A DNA stretch of 64,000 bases from Bdellovibrionales bacterium RIFOXYC1_FULL_37_79 (GTDB taxonomy: Bacteria > Bdellovibrionota > Bacteriovoracia > Bacteriovoracales > Bacteriovoracaceae), in NCBI GenBank assembly GCA_001770015.1, contig MEQB01000031.1:1-64000 (forward strand). Reading direction: 5' to 3'. The position numbers and the translations under genes are program-made. The notes beneath the pieces were generated by a model. That model was not told where the DNA came from and searched no databases. It was given only the letters and a program-made list of their open reading frames with translations. This document shows positions 53,070 through 62,355 of the stretch, one piece after another; the stretch's first letter is position 1, and every line of letters starts with the position of its first letter.

Positions 53070-54787
53070 TCAGGGATTTGGTAAATAACTTCCACTTCTT
53101 CAAGTAAAAATCCCCAATCATTAATAAATGAGTCACTAAAAAATTTAAGATGCAATGTATCTCCACCAATAACTGTGGTGACCATCGATTCACCATTACC
53201 CCCCGATAATGTTTCCATCACAATACCATCCTTCCCCATTACATTCATCAAATCCCGGTCGGCTTCCGTTTGAAACCTGGTAAACCTGGCCCGGATCAAT
53301 TTTGCATTTGGAATAACAACTTTTTTTTCCATAAAAAATTTATGGGCATATGGGTGGGTACTTTCAAATATTTCCGGTAAAGGAACTCTTATCCAATCAC
53401 TTTCCCCTGGCTCCCACGGGTGTGGTGGACGAGTATCCGTTATTAAATTATAAACATTTAATCGCCCGTTGCTTACTATTTTATTTTTATAATTCATTAC
53501 AAAACTGGAGGTCATCAATAGCCTATCCCTCATTTCATTATGGGGCATCCTGCCAGTGTGACTAACCATTAAACCCAAAGCTCCAGATACATGAGGTGCT
53601 GCCATGGACGTACCGGATAATACTTCATAACCGCTTTTTTTATAGGTTGAATAAATATTACTTCCAGGTGCTACAACATCGACTGAGTTGGGCCCGTAGT
53701 TAGAAAAATCTGATAAAATATCCTCATTGGAATGAGATGCTACAGTAATAATGTTAGCCAGATCATAGCTGGCGGGATAATGATTTTCACCATCATTGTT
53801 AATACCATCGTTACCTGCCGCCACCACGAAAATAATTCCTTCCTCACCTGCCTGTTGGATGGCATCGAATAAGACCTGCGAAAATTCTCCGCCCCCCCAC
53901 GAGTTACTCATAATATCAACACCCAATCTGGTCGCATAATCAATTGCTTCCGCTGCATCCAAATTTGATCCGTAATTATTGTCAGCTAAAAATTTTAATG
54001 CCACCAATTCCACCTGGCCCATGACTCCTGCCACGCCCATGTTATTATTATGAACTGCACCGATGATTCCTGAACAATGGGTTCCGTGCCCATTGCCATC
54101 CATGGGATCACCATCCTTATTGACAAAATCGTAACCGTGTATATCATCCACATATCCATTATTGTCATCATCAACACCCGGTCTGCCACTTACTTCTGCC
54201 TCATTGACCCATATGTTATTTATTAAGTCTGGGTGATTATAATCAATTCCAGTATCAATAACGGCAATCTTTACTTTTTTATTTCCCGTAGTGATTTCCC
54301 AAGCTTTGAGGACATTGATATCTGCCCCCCTCACTCCCAAAACTCCTTCCGGATCATTGGTTCCAGTATTTAAAAATCCCCATAAAATATTAAATTCAGG
54401 ATCGCTAGGAACATAGGGAACATTCACCCTATCTCCAAAAATAAGATTATTGATCACCCGATGATGAATAGGATCATCAATAGTGTAAATATAGTTGGGT
54501 TCTGCATAGAGCACTTCAAGACGCTTGGAAACCGATTGGGCTAGTTTTTCCATATCCAATGTGGGGTCAAACTTGGTCAAATATAAATTTCCGCTTAATA
54601 ATTTAACTTCCCTTTCTACTCTGCCTTTAAAATCTATTACCACCCGGTTTATATTCATTTTCAAGTCATCTTTTAATTTGATGATAAGTTCTCCCTTCAT
54701 GTATTGACTTGCTACAGCTGTATTTAAAGCCGTTAAAAAAAACCACAAAAGAAAAAAACCTTGCCCAATACGCCCCATCTTGATCAT
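53066..54787 (-). CDS. Secreted subtilisin-like serine protease (S8)
   Basis: A protein of about 573 residues: signal peptide (GFFLLWFFLTALNTAVA), an inhibitor-like propeptide (about 25-110), then the peptidase with Asp in VIDTGIDYNHPDL, His in GNGHGTHCSG and Ser in SGTSMAAPHVSG. The C-terminal 100 residues are beta-rich. It is exported and self-activating by family rule. I chose ATG 54787 with AAGGGGA upstream. Coupling to an exoribonuclease gene is unusual and may be coincidental. Confidence 0.93.
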   Translation of the reverse strand: MIKMGRIGQGFFLLWFFLTALNTAVASQYMKGELIIKLKDDLKMNINRVVIDFKGRVEREVKLLSGNLYLTKFDPTLDMEKLAQSVSKRLEVLYAEPNYIYTIDDPIHHRVINNLIFGDRVNVPYVPSDPEFNILWGFLNTGTNDPEGVLGVRGADINVLKAWEITTGNKKVKIAVIDTGIDYNHPDLINNIWVNEAEVSGRPGVDDDNNGYVDDIHGYDFVNKDGDPMDGNGHGTHCSGIIGAVHNNNMGVAGVMGQVELVALKFLADNNYGSNLDAAEAIDYATRLGVDIMSNSWGGGEFSQVLFDAIQQAGEEGIIFVVAAGNDGINNDGENHYPASYDLANIITVASHSNEDILSDFSNYGPNSVDVVAPGSNIYSTYKKSGYEVLSGTSMAAPHVSGALGLMVSHTGRMPHNEMRDRLLMTSSFVMNYKNKIVSNGRLNVYNLITDTRPPHPWEPGESDWIRVPLPEIFESTHPYAHKFFMEKKVVIPNAKLIRARFTRFQTEADRDLMNVMGKDGIVMETLSGGNGESMVTTVIGGDTLHLKFFSDSFINDWGFLLEEVEVIYQIPE

Positions 54788-54950
54788 AAAAATCCCCTTG
54801 AATATTTTTATTAATCTTGCCAAAAAGGATCACTATATAATCCCATAGAATTCGCTGTGATAACATAAAAAAGTATCCATAAAAAAGACTTTAGCAATAA
54901 AAGCAAAAGAGTCAGATTGTCTTTTTAAAACTCAATTGTTATCTTACTTT

Positions 54951-55634
54951 ATGAACAAAAACAGTATACCACTCCCCAGTGAAACTTTTTTCAATTCTAT
55001 AGATGCGGTTGTCCTTGATTTGGGGGGAGTCATTGTTAACTTGGATATTCAATTAACCCTTAATTCCTTTTTGCCTTATGTAAAAAATCCCAAGGTCATC
55101 CAAGAATTCCAACTGGGGCATTGGCCGATTTTTATCTATCAATACGAAAGAGGTGAAATTACCACTACCATTTTTCGTCAACAAATGCGTGAGACACTCG
55201 GTATCCCTTCAAATGCCATTATCGATCAGGATTTTGACAAATACTGGTCGGCTCTTATCTTGGGAATCCCCTCTTCTCGCCTGGAATATTTAATTCGTTT
55301 GCGGACTAAACTCCACAATAATAACAAGCGTCTATTACTTTTAAGCAATACCAACGAACTCCACGAATCCGCCACCCTATCCATCCTTCCAAAACCTCGC
55401 CAAAAATGGTCATACTATTTCGATCACACCTATTTCTCTTACCAAATGGGTTGCCGCAAACCAGAAGGGACGATATTTCAAAGACTACTTGATAGTGAAC
55501 ACTTAAATCCTGCCAGAACCTTTTTCGTAGATGATTTGTCAAAAAACGTGGATGCAGCACGCTCTCTTGGAATACAAGCAGAAACACTTAATGTTGCAAC
55601 TGAGGATTTGTTGCACTTGCTTGCTAGGCACTGA
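54951..55634 (+). CDS. HAD-superfamily hydrolase (subfamily IA)
   Basis: A phosphatase of about 227 residues: motif I VVLDLGGVIVN (the second catalytic Asp replaced by Gly, as in YihX-like and epoxide-hydrolase-like members), motif II LLLSNTN, motif III Lys in GCRKPEG, motif IV FFVDDLSKNVDAA. It probably dephosphorylates a sugar phosphate. The start is ATG 54951; an upstream in-frame TTG (54936) adds five residues. Confidence 0.85.
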   Translation: MNKNSIPLPSETFFNSIDAVVLDLGGVIVNLDIQLTLNSFLPYVKNPKVIQEFQLGHWPIFIYQYERGEITTTIFRQQMRETLGIPSNAIIDQDFDKYWSALILGIPSSRLEYLIRLRTKLHNNNKRLLLLSNTNELHESATLSILPKPRQKWSYYFDHTYFSYQMGCRKPEGTIFQRLLDSEHLNPARTFFVDDLSKNVDAARSLGIQAETLNVATEDLLHLLARH

Positions 55635-56928
55635 CCTGCGTTTGGTTTTTTTTCTCTCTCCAAGGAGCCACCCAGCACAGCAGAATCATTCCAGGCAACG
55701 CCAAAAATGTACAAATATAAAAGAAGTATGTGTACCCAACCCCATTCATCGTTCCAAAAACAAAAAAGAATATACCATCACTAGCTTTGACCCCCTCAAT
55801 AAGAATTCCTGAAAGCATACCAGCAAATGATTTGGGAATTGCAAAAAAAGAAGACAAAAGGGCCAGTTGCGTCCCCGTGAAATTCTTATTGGTATTTTGA
55901 GCTATAAAGGCCATGAGAGCCGCTGAACCTAGACCAACTCCTAAATACTCAAGGCCCACCACCACTCCTAATGCCAAAACATTAGGGCCAAGTTCATTCA
56001 ACACCGAAAAACCCAGAATCGTTACCATCTGCACGATTCCAAAAATCCAAAGGGATTTATTAATTCCCCATTTATACATGAGAAGTCCCCCCAAAAAACC
56101 TCCCACAATCATCGACCAAAGACCGACAATCTTGGCCACAGTGCCAATAACGGTCATGGAAAAACCAACATCAATATAAAAGGGGGTGATCAAGGAAGTT
56201 GCCATCACATCACCAAATTTATAAAAGAAGAGAAATAAAAGAATCAACAGTCCCGTCTTCACCCCATCTTTTGCAAAAAAATCCTTAAAAGGCCCGATTA
56301 CTGCCTCCTTGAGCGATTTGGGGGGCATAACATCTTGAGTTATTTCTTTAATGGCAAAGGTATGAATAATACCAACCAACATAAATAAAGACACAATAAC
56401 AAAGCTCCAATTCCAAGAAAGATAATCAGCTAAAATAAGACCCAAAGCCCCTGGGATAAAACCTGAAATTCGATAAGCGTTGGCGTAGAAAGAATTTCCA
56501 AGCCCCAGCTCCTGATCGGGTAGTAATTCACGTCGATAAGCATCCAAAACAATATCCTGGGTTGCAGAAAAAACACCGATCGTCAATCCGAGATAAAGAA
56601 TAACTTGAATATTCATCTGGGGATTCATAAAGGACAATGACAGCATCACCAACAAAAGCAGAATTTGGGTTATAAGCATCCAACCTCGTCGCCGCCCAAG
56701 AAAAGGAGGAATATAACGATCAAGCACCGGTGCCCATAGATATTTGAAGGAGTAAGGAATCATGACCAATCCAAAAAAACCAATTGTTTTCAAATCCACC
56801 TGTGCCGTTCTAAGCCAAGCGGGAATCATCTGGGACAAAAAATACAAGGGTAATCCAGCCGTAAAACCATTAAAAATGCAAATAAGCATTCTGGTATTAA
56901 GTAGTGCTTTCATTAAGCCTGATGTCAT
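55624..56928 (-). CDS. AmpG-like muropeptide MFS transporter
   Basis: A protein of about 434 residues with 12 membrane helices and a typical AmpG start (FNGFTAGLPLYFLSQMIPAW), the LGRRRGWML loop, and FSATQDIVLDAYRRELL. AmpG imports peptidoglycan fragments for recycling. ATG 56928 follows AAAGGA with good spacing; a longer frame from 56955 is less likely. It overlaps the convergent HAD gene end by 11 bp. Confidence 0.9.
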   Translation of the reverse strand: MTSGLMKALLNTRMLICIFNGFTAGLPLYFLSQMIPAWLRTAQVDLKTIGFFGLVMIPYSFKYLWAPVLDRYIPPFLGRRRGWMLITQILLLLVMLSLSFMNPQMNIQVILYLGLTIGVFSATQDIVLDAYRRELLPDQELGLGNSFYANAYRISGFIPGALGLILADYLSWNWSFVIVSLFMLVGIIHTFAIKEITQDVMPPKSLKEAVIGPFKDFFAKDGVKTGLLILLFLFFYKFGDVMATSLITPFYIDVGFSMTVIGTVAKIVGLWSMIVGGFLGGLLMYKWGINKSLWIFGIVQMVTILGFSVLNELGPNVLALGVVVGLEYLGVGLGSAALMAFIAQNTNKNFTGTQLALLSSFFAIPKSFAGMLSGILIEGVKASDGIFFFVFGTMNGVGYTYFFYICTFLALPGMILLCWVAPWREKKNQTQVSA

Positions 56929-57160
56929 AACTATTCCTTTGATGAGCAAATTCAATAATATTCATAACCATTCTATCCAATTAAAAAGAGAAGCACCAGA
57001 CAACTTATAATCTCTTGACCTAGACAAATTTATTCAGTTCAAAGATCGAAACCGTGCTTTTTAGAATTTTTGTCCATTCTAGTGTTATCTATGATTGGCA
57101 GAATAGACAATTATTGTATATTGTTTTAGTATGGTTTTTTACTTTTACAACGGAGATTAT

Positions 57161-57694
57161 ATGAAAAAAATCCTTATGCTAGTCACATCTTTGCTCATTT
57201 CTTGTGCCGCTTTTGCGGAGGAAGGTCAGGAACTTACCACTATTCATGGCACCAATATTGATATGAAAATATACGACCACGCCATGGCCGGAGCAATTAA
57301 AGATTATGTAGCATGGGGTTTTTTTGATGAGGCTGCCGGCGTGGCAGAGCTTATTGTTAGAAAGTACGAACTAACCATCAAGACTATTTTCACTAAACAG
57401 GAAAACGGAAAAGTTGGTGGAACCATTGTCCACACCAAAGACGGTGTTGAATACAAAACCCAAATTGAGTTTGCCGGTATTGATTCCGCCAACAAGATTA
57501 TCAAATTAAAAATCAATGACGAACTGGTGTCTGTGCATGTTGTTCCTGAGTCAATGAACGAATCCCATATGGTTAACCCAACTTTTACAGCAGTTGTCGC
57601 CGGGGAAACCATCTCTTACCAAATGGGCGGGGAAGGATGTTACGGCAAATCAATGTTTTTTGCTATGATGATTTTAGGAGCTTACATTCACTAA
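57161..57694 (+). CDS. Secreted hypothetical protein
   Basis: A protein of about 177 residues with signal peptide MKKILMLVTSLLISCAAFA and a good ribosome site (CGGAG). The ISCAA segment could also be a lipobox, so a lipoprotein is possible. The mature part is beta-rich with a short hydrophobic C-terminus (FFAMMILGAYIH). It has no known motif. A strong terminator follows. Confidence 0.75.
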   Translation: MKKILMLVTSLLISCAAFAEEGQELTTIHGTNIDMKIYDHAMAGAIKDYVAWGFFDEAAGVAELIVRKYELTIKTIFTKQENGKVGGTIVHTKDGVEYKTQIEFAGIDSANKIIKLKINDELVSVHVVPESMNESHMVNPTFTAVVAGETISYQMGGEGCYGKSMFFAMMILGAYIH

Positions 57695-57737
57695 TCGGCT
57701 GAAAATAAATATTTAGAAAAAATTAATAATTTTTAAA

Positions 57738-57768
57738 AAACCTCGGATTATAAACCCGGGGTTTTTTT
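57738..57768 (+). terminator. Intrinsic terminator after the 57161 gene
   Basis: AAACCTCGG (57738-57746) pairs with CCGGGGTTT (57756-57764, one T-G pair), followed by further T to 57768. A canonical stem plus U tract. Confidence 0.8.
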
Positions 57769-57852
57769 ATCGCAGAAAAGATCAGTGACTATTTTGCATT
57801 TAACTTAATTCAATGTTTGCACAAAAAGATCTTGCGGATATAATTATATTCT

Positions 57853-59265
57853 ATGGGATCAAAAAAAGAAGATCAAGAAAAAACAAAACCTATCGAAATT
57901 ATAGAAGAAGTTTTACCTCCTCCCGAAACCACCACTCTTTTAGTGGAAGATGCTCCAGCACTAAAAAGACTCTTAACTTTAAACCTAGAAATCTATACAG
58001 CCACGAAGGTTGTTAATAAATATAATGCTGATGACCTGGTAGAATATTTGAAAAAAAATAAGAAAGTTGATCTAATCATATGTAAAAATATGATTGGCAA
58101 GGAAAACACAATTTTAAAAACTTATTATTATGTAAAATCAAATCGTTTAAAAATCCCGATCATATTGCTGGGAAAAAATCCCAAACTCCATAATGAAGTC
58201 CAAATGATCGATCCAGGCGATTGGAAATCGGTTATAAAAACTTCTGCTAAATTACTTAACGTAAAAGCCCAAAACATGATCCGCCAAGAACTGCCAGATT
58301 ATTACCCTATCGAGACAAAAACCTTGCTCATCCTGAATAATGCTCCTATAGACATCATGAAACAGTGTGATGATGGAACATTTGAAATACTATATAAGGC
58401 CCAAGATAAGATTGATAAATCAAAACTACGTCAAATCGCCATTGAGGGTGCTCATTTTTTATATATTAAAAAGAAGAGTCGTTTAAAATTCGCACAAAAT
58501 TTTTCAAACGATGTGCAAAGTGTATTGCAAAAAGAAATGACCGATAATGATAGAATATATGCAACTGGTGCAACTTTCTCTTATTCAAAACAATTAATAA
58601 CCACCTCCGGTCTTACTGAAGGTGCCATCGAAATGGCCCAAACCACCATTGGCTCCATGCTCAAACTCACTGAAAGTTCCAAAGAATTAACCAAACTTTT
58701 AGAGATATTATCTGAATCTGAAGAAGGCTACTTATATAAACACAGTGTCATGATTGCGATCATCGCCTCCAACGTTATTTCCAAAATGGAATGGGGAAGC
58801 AAATCACAGAAAGAAAGTATCTGTTTTATGGCCTTTTTTCATGACATCACCATTCCCGATGATGATTTATGCCAGATCCAGACTAATAGCGGTCTGGAAA
58901 AAGCCGAGGTCAGTCCTGAGCTAAAAAATAAAGTCAGAAATCACGCAAAAGATGCCAAAGAATTAATAGCCTCCTACCCCAACGTACCATACGGAGCAGA
59001 ATCATTTATTCTCCAACATCATGGGACGAAAACTGGAATCGGTTTTTCAGAAAATCCAACTGATCCCAATATTTCTCCCATGGCCATTGTTTTTAAAATT
59101 GTTGAAGAATATGTTGATGTTTGTATTCATCCACCTAAAGGCGGGTTAAAAAGAGAAGAATACATCGAACATTTAAAAAAAATATATAAAGCCGGACAAT
59201 ATAAAAAAGTGGTTGAAGCTCTCGAGCAAGTACTAATCGCACCACCTAAAAAAGAAGAAAAATAA
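57853..59265 (+). CDS. Pseudo-receiver plus HD-GYP-like regulator
   Basis: A 470-residue protein. Residues about 30-140 (TTLLVEDAPALKRLLTLNLE) look like a response-receiver domain whose phospho-Asp position is replaced (LIICKN). A middle segment (FEILYKAQDKIDKSKLRQIA, FLYIKKKSRLKF) matches the short domain in the coiled-coil protein at 45276. The C-terminus has HD in FFHDITIPDDDL and QHHGTKTGIGF, where a GYP site appears as GIGF. It may be a c-di-GMP phosphodiesterase or a degenerate sensor. Confidence 0.82.
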   Translation: MGSKKEDQEKTKPIEIIEEVLPPPETTTLLVEDAPALKRLLTLNLEIYTATKVVNKYNADDLVEYLKKNKKVDLIICKNMIGKENTILKTYYYVKSNRLKIPIILLGKNPKLHNEVQMIDPGDWKSVIKTSAKLLNVKAQNMIRQELPDYYPIETKTLLILNNAPIDIMKQCDDGTFEILYKAQDKIDKSKLRQIAIEGAHFLYIKKKSRLKFAQNFSNDVQSVLQKEMTDNDRIYATGATFSYSKQLITTSGLTEGAIEMAQTTIGSMLKLTESSKELTKLLEILSESEEGYLYKHSVMIAIIASNVISKMEWGSKSQKESICFMAFFHDITIPDDDLCQIQTNSGLEKAEVSPELKNKVRNHAKDAKELIASYPNVPYGAESFILQHHGTKTGIGFSENPTDPNISPMAIVFKIVEEYVDVCIHPPKGGLKREEYIEHLKKIYKAGQYKKVVEALEQVLIAPPKKEEK

Positions 59266-59294
59266 CGTCTATGCCGCTGCACCATTTTCAAAAA

Positions 59295-59927
59295 TTATCT
59301 CACAAAACAGGTGACTTCTTTTTTCTCAGCTACCGGCGCTGGCACTTCTTTTTTTCCAAGCTCAACCACTTTAAGTAGCCACGCCATGTTTTTACCAAGG
59401 ACTCTGGCAATCTGCACCCCTTCACCATCTTGTTCAACATCCCCAGGTACAGTTCCATGAATAACGTTCCAGTAATTAGAGGTTGGAATAAACATTTCCG
59501 AATAGGTAAAATAATTATTTAAAGATTGAAAAGTCGGCAAACCTCCTGATCTTCGGACTGCGCATATAGCCGCTCCAACCTTATGACGAAAAAAATTTCC
59601 ATTTGCCGAGGAAACATAAAATAAACGATCCAAAAACGATTTCATCGTTCCTGCAATTCCTGAATAATAAACAGGTGAGCCCAGAATAAGTCCATCTGCC
59701 TCCATTAATTGGGGGATAATAAGGTTAAGATCATCATTCATACTGCATTTGTTATCCTGATTTTTTTTACACAAACCACAGGCCGTGCACCCCCTGATTA
59801 CCCTATTTCCAATATGTAAAATTACAAAATCAATTTGTTGCTTTCGTAATTCAGCCCCTACTATTTCAAGGGCCCGGTTGGTATTACCCTTATTTTTAGG
59901 GCTTCCATTGATTGCGACAACCTTCAT
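59295..59927 (-). CDS. NADPH-dependent FMN reductase / flavodoxin-family protein
   Basis: A protein of about 210 residues. The FMN loop is AINGSPKNKGNTNRAL; CTACGLCKKNQDNKC has Cys residues that could bind a metal or form a disulfide; DGLILGSPVYYSG is the flavin contact. A reductase of quinones or metals is likely. I set the start at MKVVAINGSP (59927), since the longer frame adds a hydrophobic stub without a ribosome site. Confidence 0.9.
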   Translation of the reverse strand: MKVVAINGSPKNKGNTNRALEIVGAELRKQQIDFVILHIGNRVIRGCTACGLCKKNQDNKCSMNDDLNLIIPQLMEADGLILGSPVYYSGIAGTMKSFLDRLFYVSSANGNFFRHKVGAAICAVRRSGGLPTFQSLNNYFTYSEMFIPTSNYWNVIHGTVPGDVEQDGEGVQIARVLGKNMAWLLKVVELGKKEVPAPVAEKKEVTCFVR

Positions 59928-60102
59928 AAATTCTCCCAGTTGATAATAATTAAAGCATATCAAAGTTAAAATGTAATCTATTACCAACTAATTTGTGTTT
60001 GTTCTTCTTTTAGTCTTAAGAAATATCAAAAAACTTGAAACCATCAAGGAAAGAGGTATTATATATCAAAGTCAAATAACTTTTTTCCTTATGGATGCCC
60101 CT

Positions 60103-60378
60103 ATGAAATATACTGTTTGTTTACTAGCATTCTTATCAATTTCTACTTTTACTTTTGCAAAAGACGAAGAAAAAATCTGGAAGAAATGCAAGGCGGATTC
60201 GGATTGCAAGATTGCGCTTGGTCTTTCTTGCAATGGACTTTGCTATAATAAAAATTTTGAAAAAGAGGCTTTTGACTGGGAAAAAAAAATTGTTTGGGAT
60301 TGCATGCCTGCCGTTAACAAAAATAATGCAGCTTATTGTATAAAAGGACTTTGCTCATGCGAAATAAAATCATTCTAA
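60103..60378 (+). CDS. Small secreted Cys-rich protein
   Basis: A protein of about 91 residues with signal peptide MKYTVCLLAFLSISTFTFA. The mature part has eight Cys (KKCKADSDCK, LSCNGLCYNK, WDCMPA, YCIKGLCSCE), which should form several disulfides in the periplasm. The start MKYT (60103) is preferred over a longer frame. Its stop overlaps the next gene start by 22 bp, so the two are coupled. Confidence 0.75.
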   Translation: MKYTVCLLAFLSISTFTFAKDEEKIWKKCKADSDCKIALGLSCNGLCYNKNFEKEAFDWEKKIVWDCMPAVNKNNAAYCIKGLCSCEIKSF

Positions 60379-61793
60379 AAATCTTTGTTCTATTCGGCTT
60401 ACTTTTGTCTTCTAATTTATTTTCTGCCGGCTGGGCAGACCTTCTCAAACAACAAGCTGAGAAAGCTTTTTGGGATAGCATGAAACAACAAATTCCAGAA
60501 AACGGTAAAATTCCCCGCTGTGATTTGAAAAACATCATAGGCTGTGTGGAGCTTGGTAATATGCTTTTTGGACAAGGAAAAAATCAGGAGGCTCAAGCCA
60601 ATTTTGGCCTTGCCTGCGATAACGGTCATAGCGCTTCTTGTTTTGCTGCTGGAAGAAGTGCGGAACTTACCGGACAAAGAGACAGCGCCATCGCCTACTA
60701 CGAAAAATCATGCGCCTCATCCTTTAATTTAGGTTGTCACAACTTGGGCGATTTATATCATCAAAATGGGTTTAAAGATAAGGCCCATGGCGCTTTTGTG
60801 CTTGGATGTAAATTCAAATACGGCGGAAGTTGTTCAAATCTTGGTGTTTACGCCAACGAAAAAAATTCTAAAACCGAGGCGATAAAATATTTTCAAGAGG
60901 CCTGTGACTTGGGAAGTGCCAAGGGATGTTTCAATCTAGGTTCAGAATATCTTTTAAAAAAAGAATTTAGCTCTGCCGAGACTACTTTTTCAAAGGGATG
61001 CGAACTTGGATACATACCTTCATGCAATGATTTGGGAGTTGCCCAGGAAAAAGCTGGGAAAAAAAACGAGGCGCTTGCCAATTATTTAAAAGCATGTGAA
61101 GGAAAATATGGGATGGGATGCGCTAATTATGGAATGCTTCAAAAACAAAATAAGAATATTGAGGTGGCCAGAACTTATTTTAAAAAATCCTGTGATGAAA
61201 ATGACTATGCAGGCTGCGGTGACCTTGGATTACTCCTGAGTGAAGAGGGAAAAAATGAGCAAGCGAGACCATTATTTGAAAAGGCTTGTACCGGCGGAGA
61301 AGCACAAGCCTGCAATAATTTAGGGGTCGTTTTAGATGAAAGTAAAGATAGTGAGGGCGCACTTTCGCTCTATAACAAAGCGTGCGAAATGAAATATGCC
61401 CTAGGATGCACAAACGCCGGAATAGTATATGCCAACCTTAAAAATGAAGTAAAAGCTAAGGAATTTAATACTAAGGCTTGTGATATGGGTGACATCAATG
61501 GTTGTTATAACTTGAGTCTTGATTTGTACTTTGCTGGCAAAATAGATGAAGCTAAACCCCATTTTGAAAAGTCATGCAAGGCCCTCAACAACGAAGCCTG
61601 TTATAATTTGGGCTGTTATTATAGTCGAAAAAATAATATTAAAGCAGCACTCAACGCCATTGAATCCGCCTTGAAACTTAAATATTATGAATGGCAAGCG
61701 TTCGAAACTGACGAGGATTTAAAAAATGTGAGATTATCCTCGGAGTTTAAAAAACTTGTAAGTAAATACAAAACTCTATCTCAAAAAAAATGA
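60357..61793 (+). CDS. Sel1-repeat, Hcp-like Cys-paired secreted protein
   Basis: A protein of about 478 residues with signal peptide (MRNKIILKIFVLFGLLLSSN). About eleven Sel1-type helical repeats of roughly 36 residues carry regularly spaced Cys, for example ACDLGSAKGCFNLGSEYLLK and ACTGGEAQACNNLGVVLDES, the disulfide-bridged arrangement of Helicobacter Hcp proteins. It should form a periplasmic solenoid for protein binding. It is coupled to the small Cys-rich gene upstream. Confidence 0.9.
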   Translation: MRNKIILKIFVLFGLLLSSNLFSAGWADLLKQQAEKAFWDSMKQQIPENGKIPRCDLKNIIGCVELGNMLFGQGKNQEAQANFGLACDNGHSASCFAAGRSAELTGQRDSAIAYYEKSCASSFNLGCHNLGDLYHQNGFKDKAHGAFVLGCKFKYGGSCSNLGVYANEKNSKTEAIKYFQEACDLGSAKGCFNLGSEYLLKKEFSSAETTFSKGCELGYIPSCNDLGVAQEKAGKKNEALANYLKACEGKYGMGCANYGMLQKQNKNIEVARTYFKKSCDENDYAGCGDLGLLLSEEGKNEQARPLFEKACTGGEAQACNNLGVVLDESKDSEGALSLYNKACEMKYALGCTNAGIVYANLKNEVKAKEFNTKACDMGDINGCYNLSLDLYFAGKIDEAKPHFEKSCKALNNEACYNLGCYYSRKNNIKAALNAIESALKLKYYEWQAFETDEDLKNVRLSSEFKKLVSKYKTLSQKK

Positions 61794-61818
61794 TAATCAT
61801 TTTTATCAGGATCAGCTA

Positions 61819-62355
61819 ATGTTACTCAACCTAGAAACCCCTCAATTATTATTACGTCCATTCACTTTAAACGACACCAGCATTATTTTTTCTTTAAGCC
61901 AAGAAACGGGCATGAAACAATGGATTCCAGATCAAGTGTACCAGGATTTACAACAAACGACTGATATTTTAAAATATTTGATTTCTCAATATCACAAAAG
62001 GCCAAATCCCGCCGTTGCACCAATTGTTTTTGCTATTGTCTTAAAAAAATCTAATTTAGTTATTGGTCATGTGGGACTTAGTCCATACAAGGATTCTATA
62101 GAAATTGGATATGCCATAGGAGAAAAACATTGCGGCAAAGGGTATGCATCCCAAGCTGTTTTGGCCTATAGTAATTGGGCATTAGACGAACTTGAAATTA
62201 GCAAAATCTGGGGGATAGTAGTAAGCCAAAACCAGGCTTCAAGAAGAGTGCTGGAAAAAGTTGGCTTTATTTTTTTGAACGAAAAAAAACAAATGTATCA
62301 TGGAAAATTTCAACCGTGTTGTACCTATTATTTAACTAACTCATTAGCTTCCTAA
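61819..62355 (+). CDS. RimJ/RimL-type GNAT acetyltransferase
   Basis: A 178-residue acetyltransferase: start LETPQLLLRPFTLNDTSIIF, acetyl-CoA loop IGEKHCGKGYASQAVLAYSN, then VVSQNQASRRVLEKVGF. The RimJ/RimL form often acetylates ribosomal protein N-termini or small molecules; the substrate is not predictable. It overlaps the convergent regulator gene by 20 bp. Confidence 0.9.
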   Translation: MLLNLETPQLLLRPFTLNDTSIIFSLSQETGMKQWIPDQVYQDLQQTTDILKYLISQYHKRPNPAVAPIVFAIVLKKSNLVIGHVGLSPYKDSIEIGYAIGEKHCGKGYASQAVLAYSNWALDELEISKIWGIVVSQNQASRRVLEKVGFIFLNEKKQMYHGKFQPCCTYYLTNSLAS

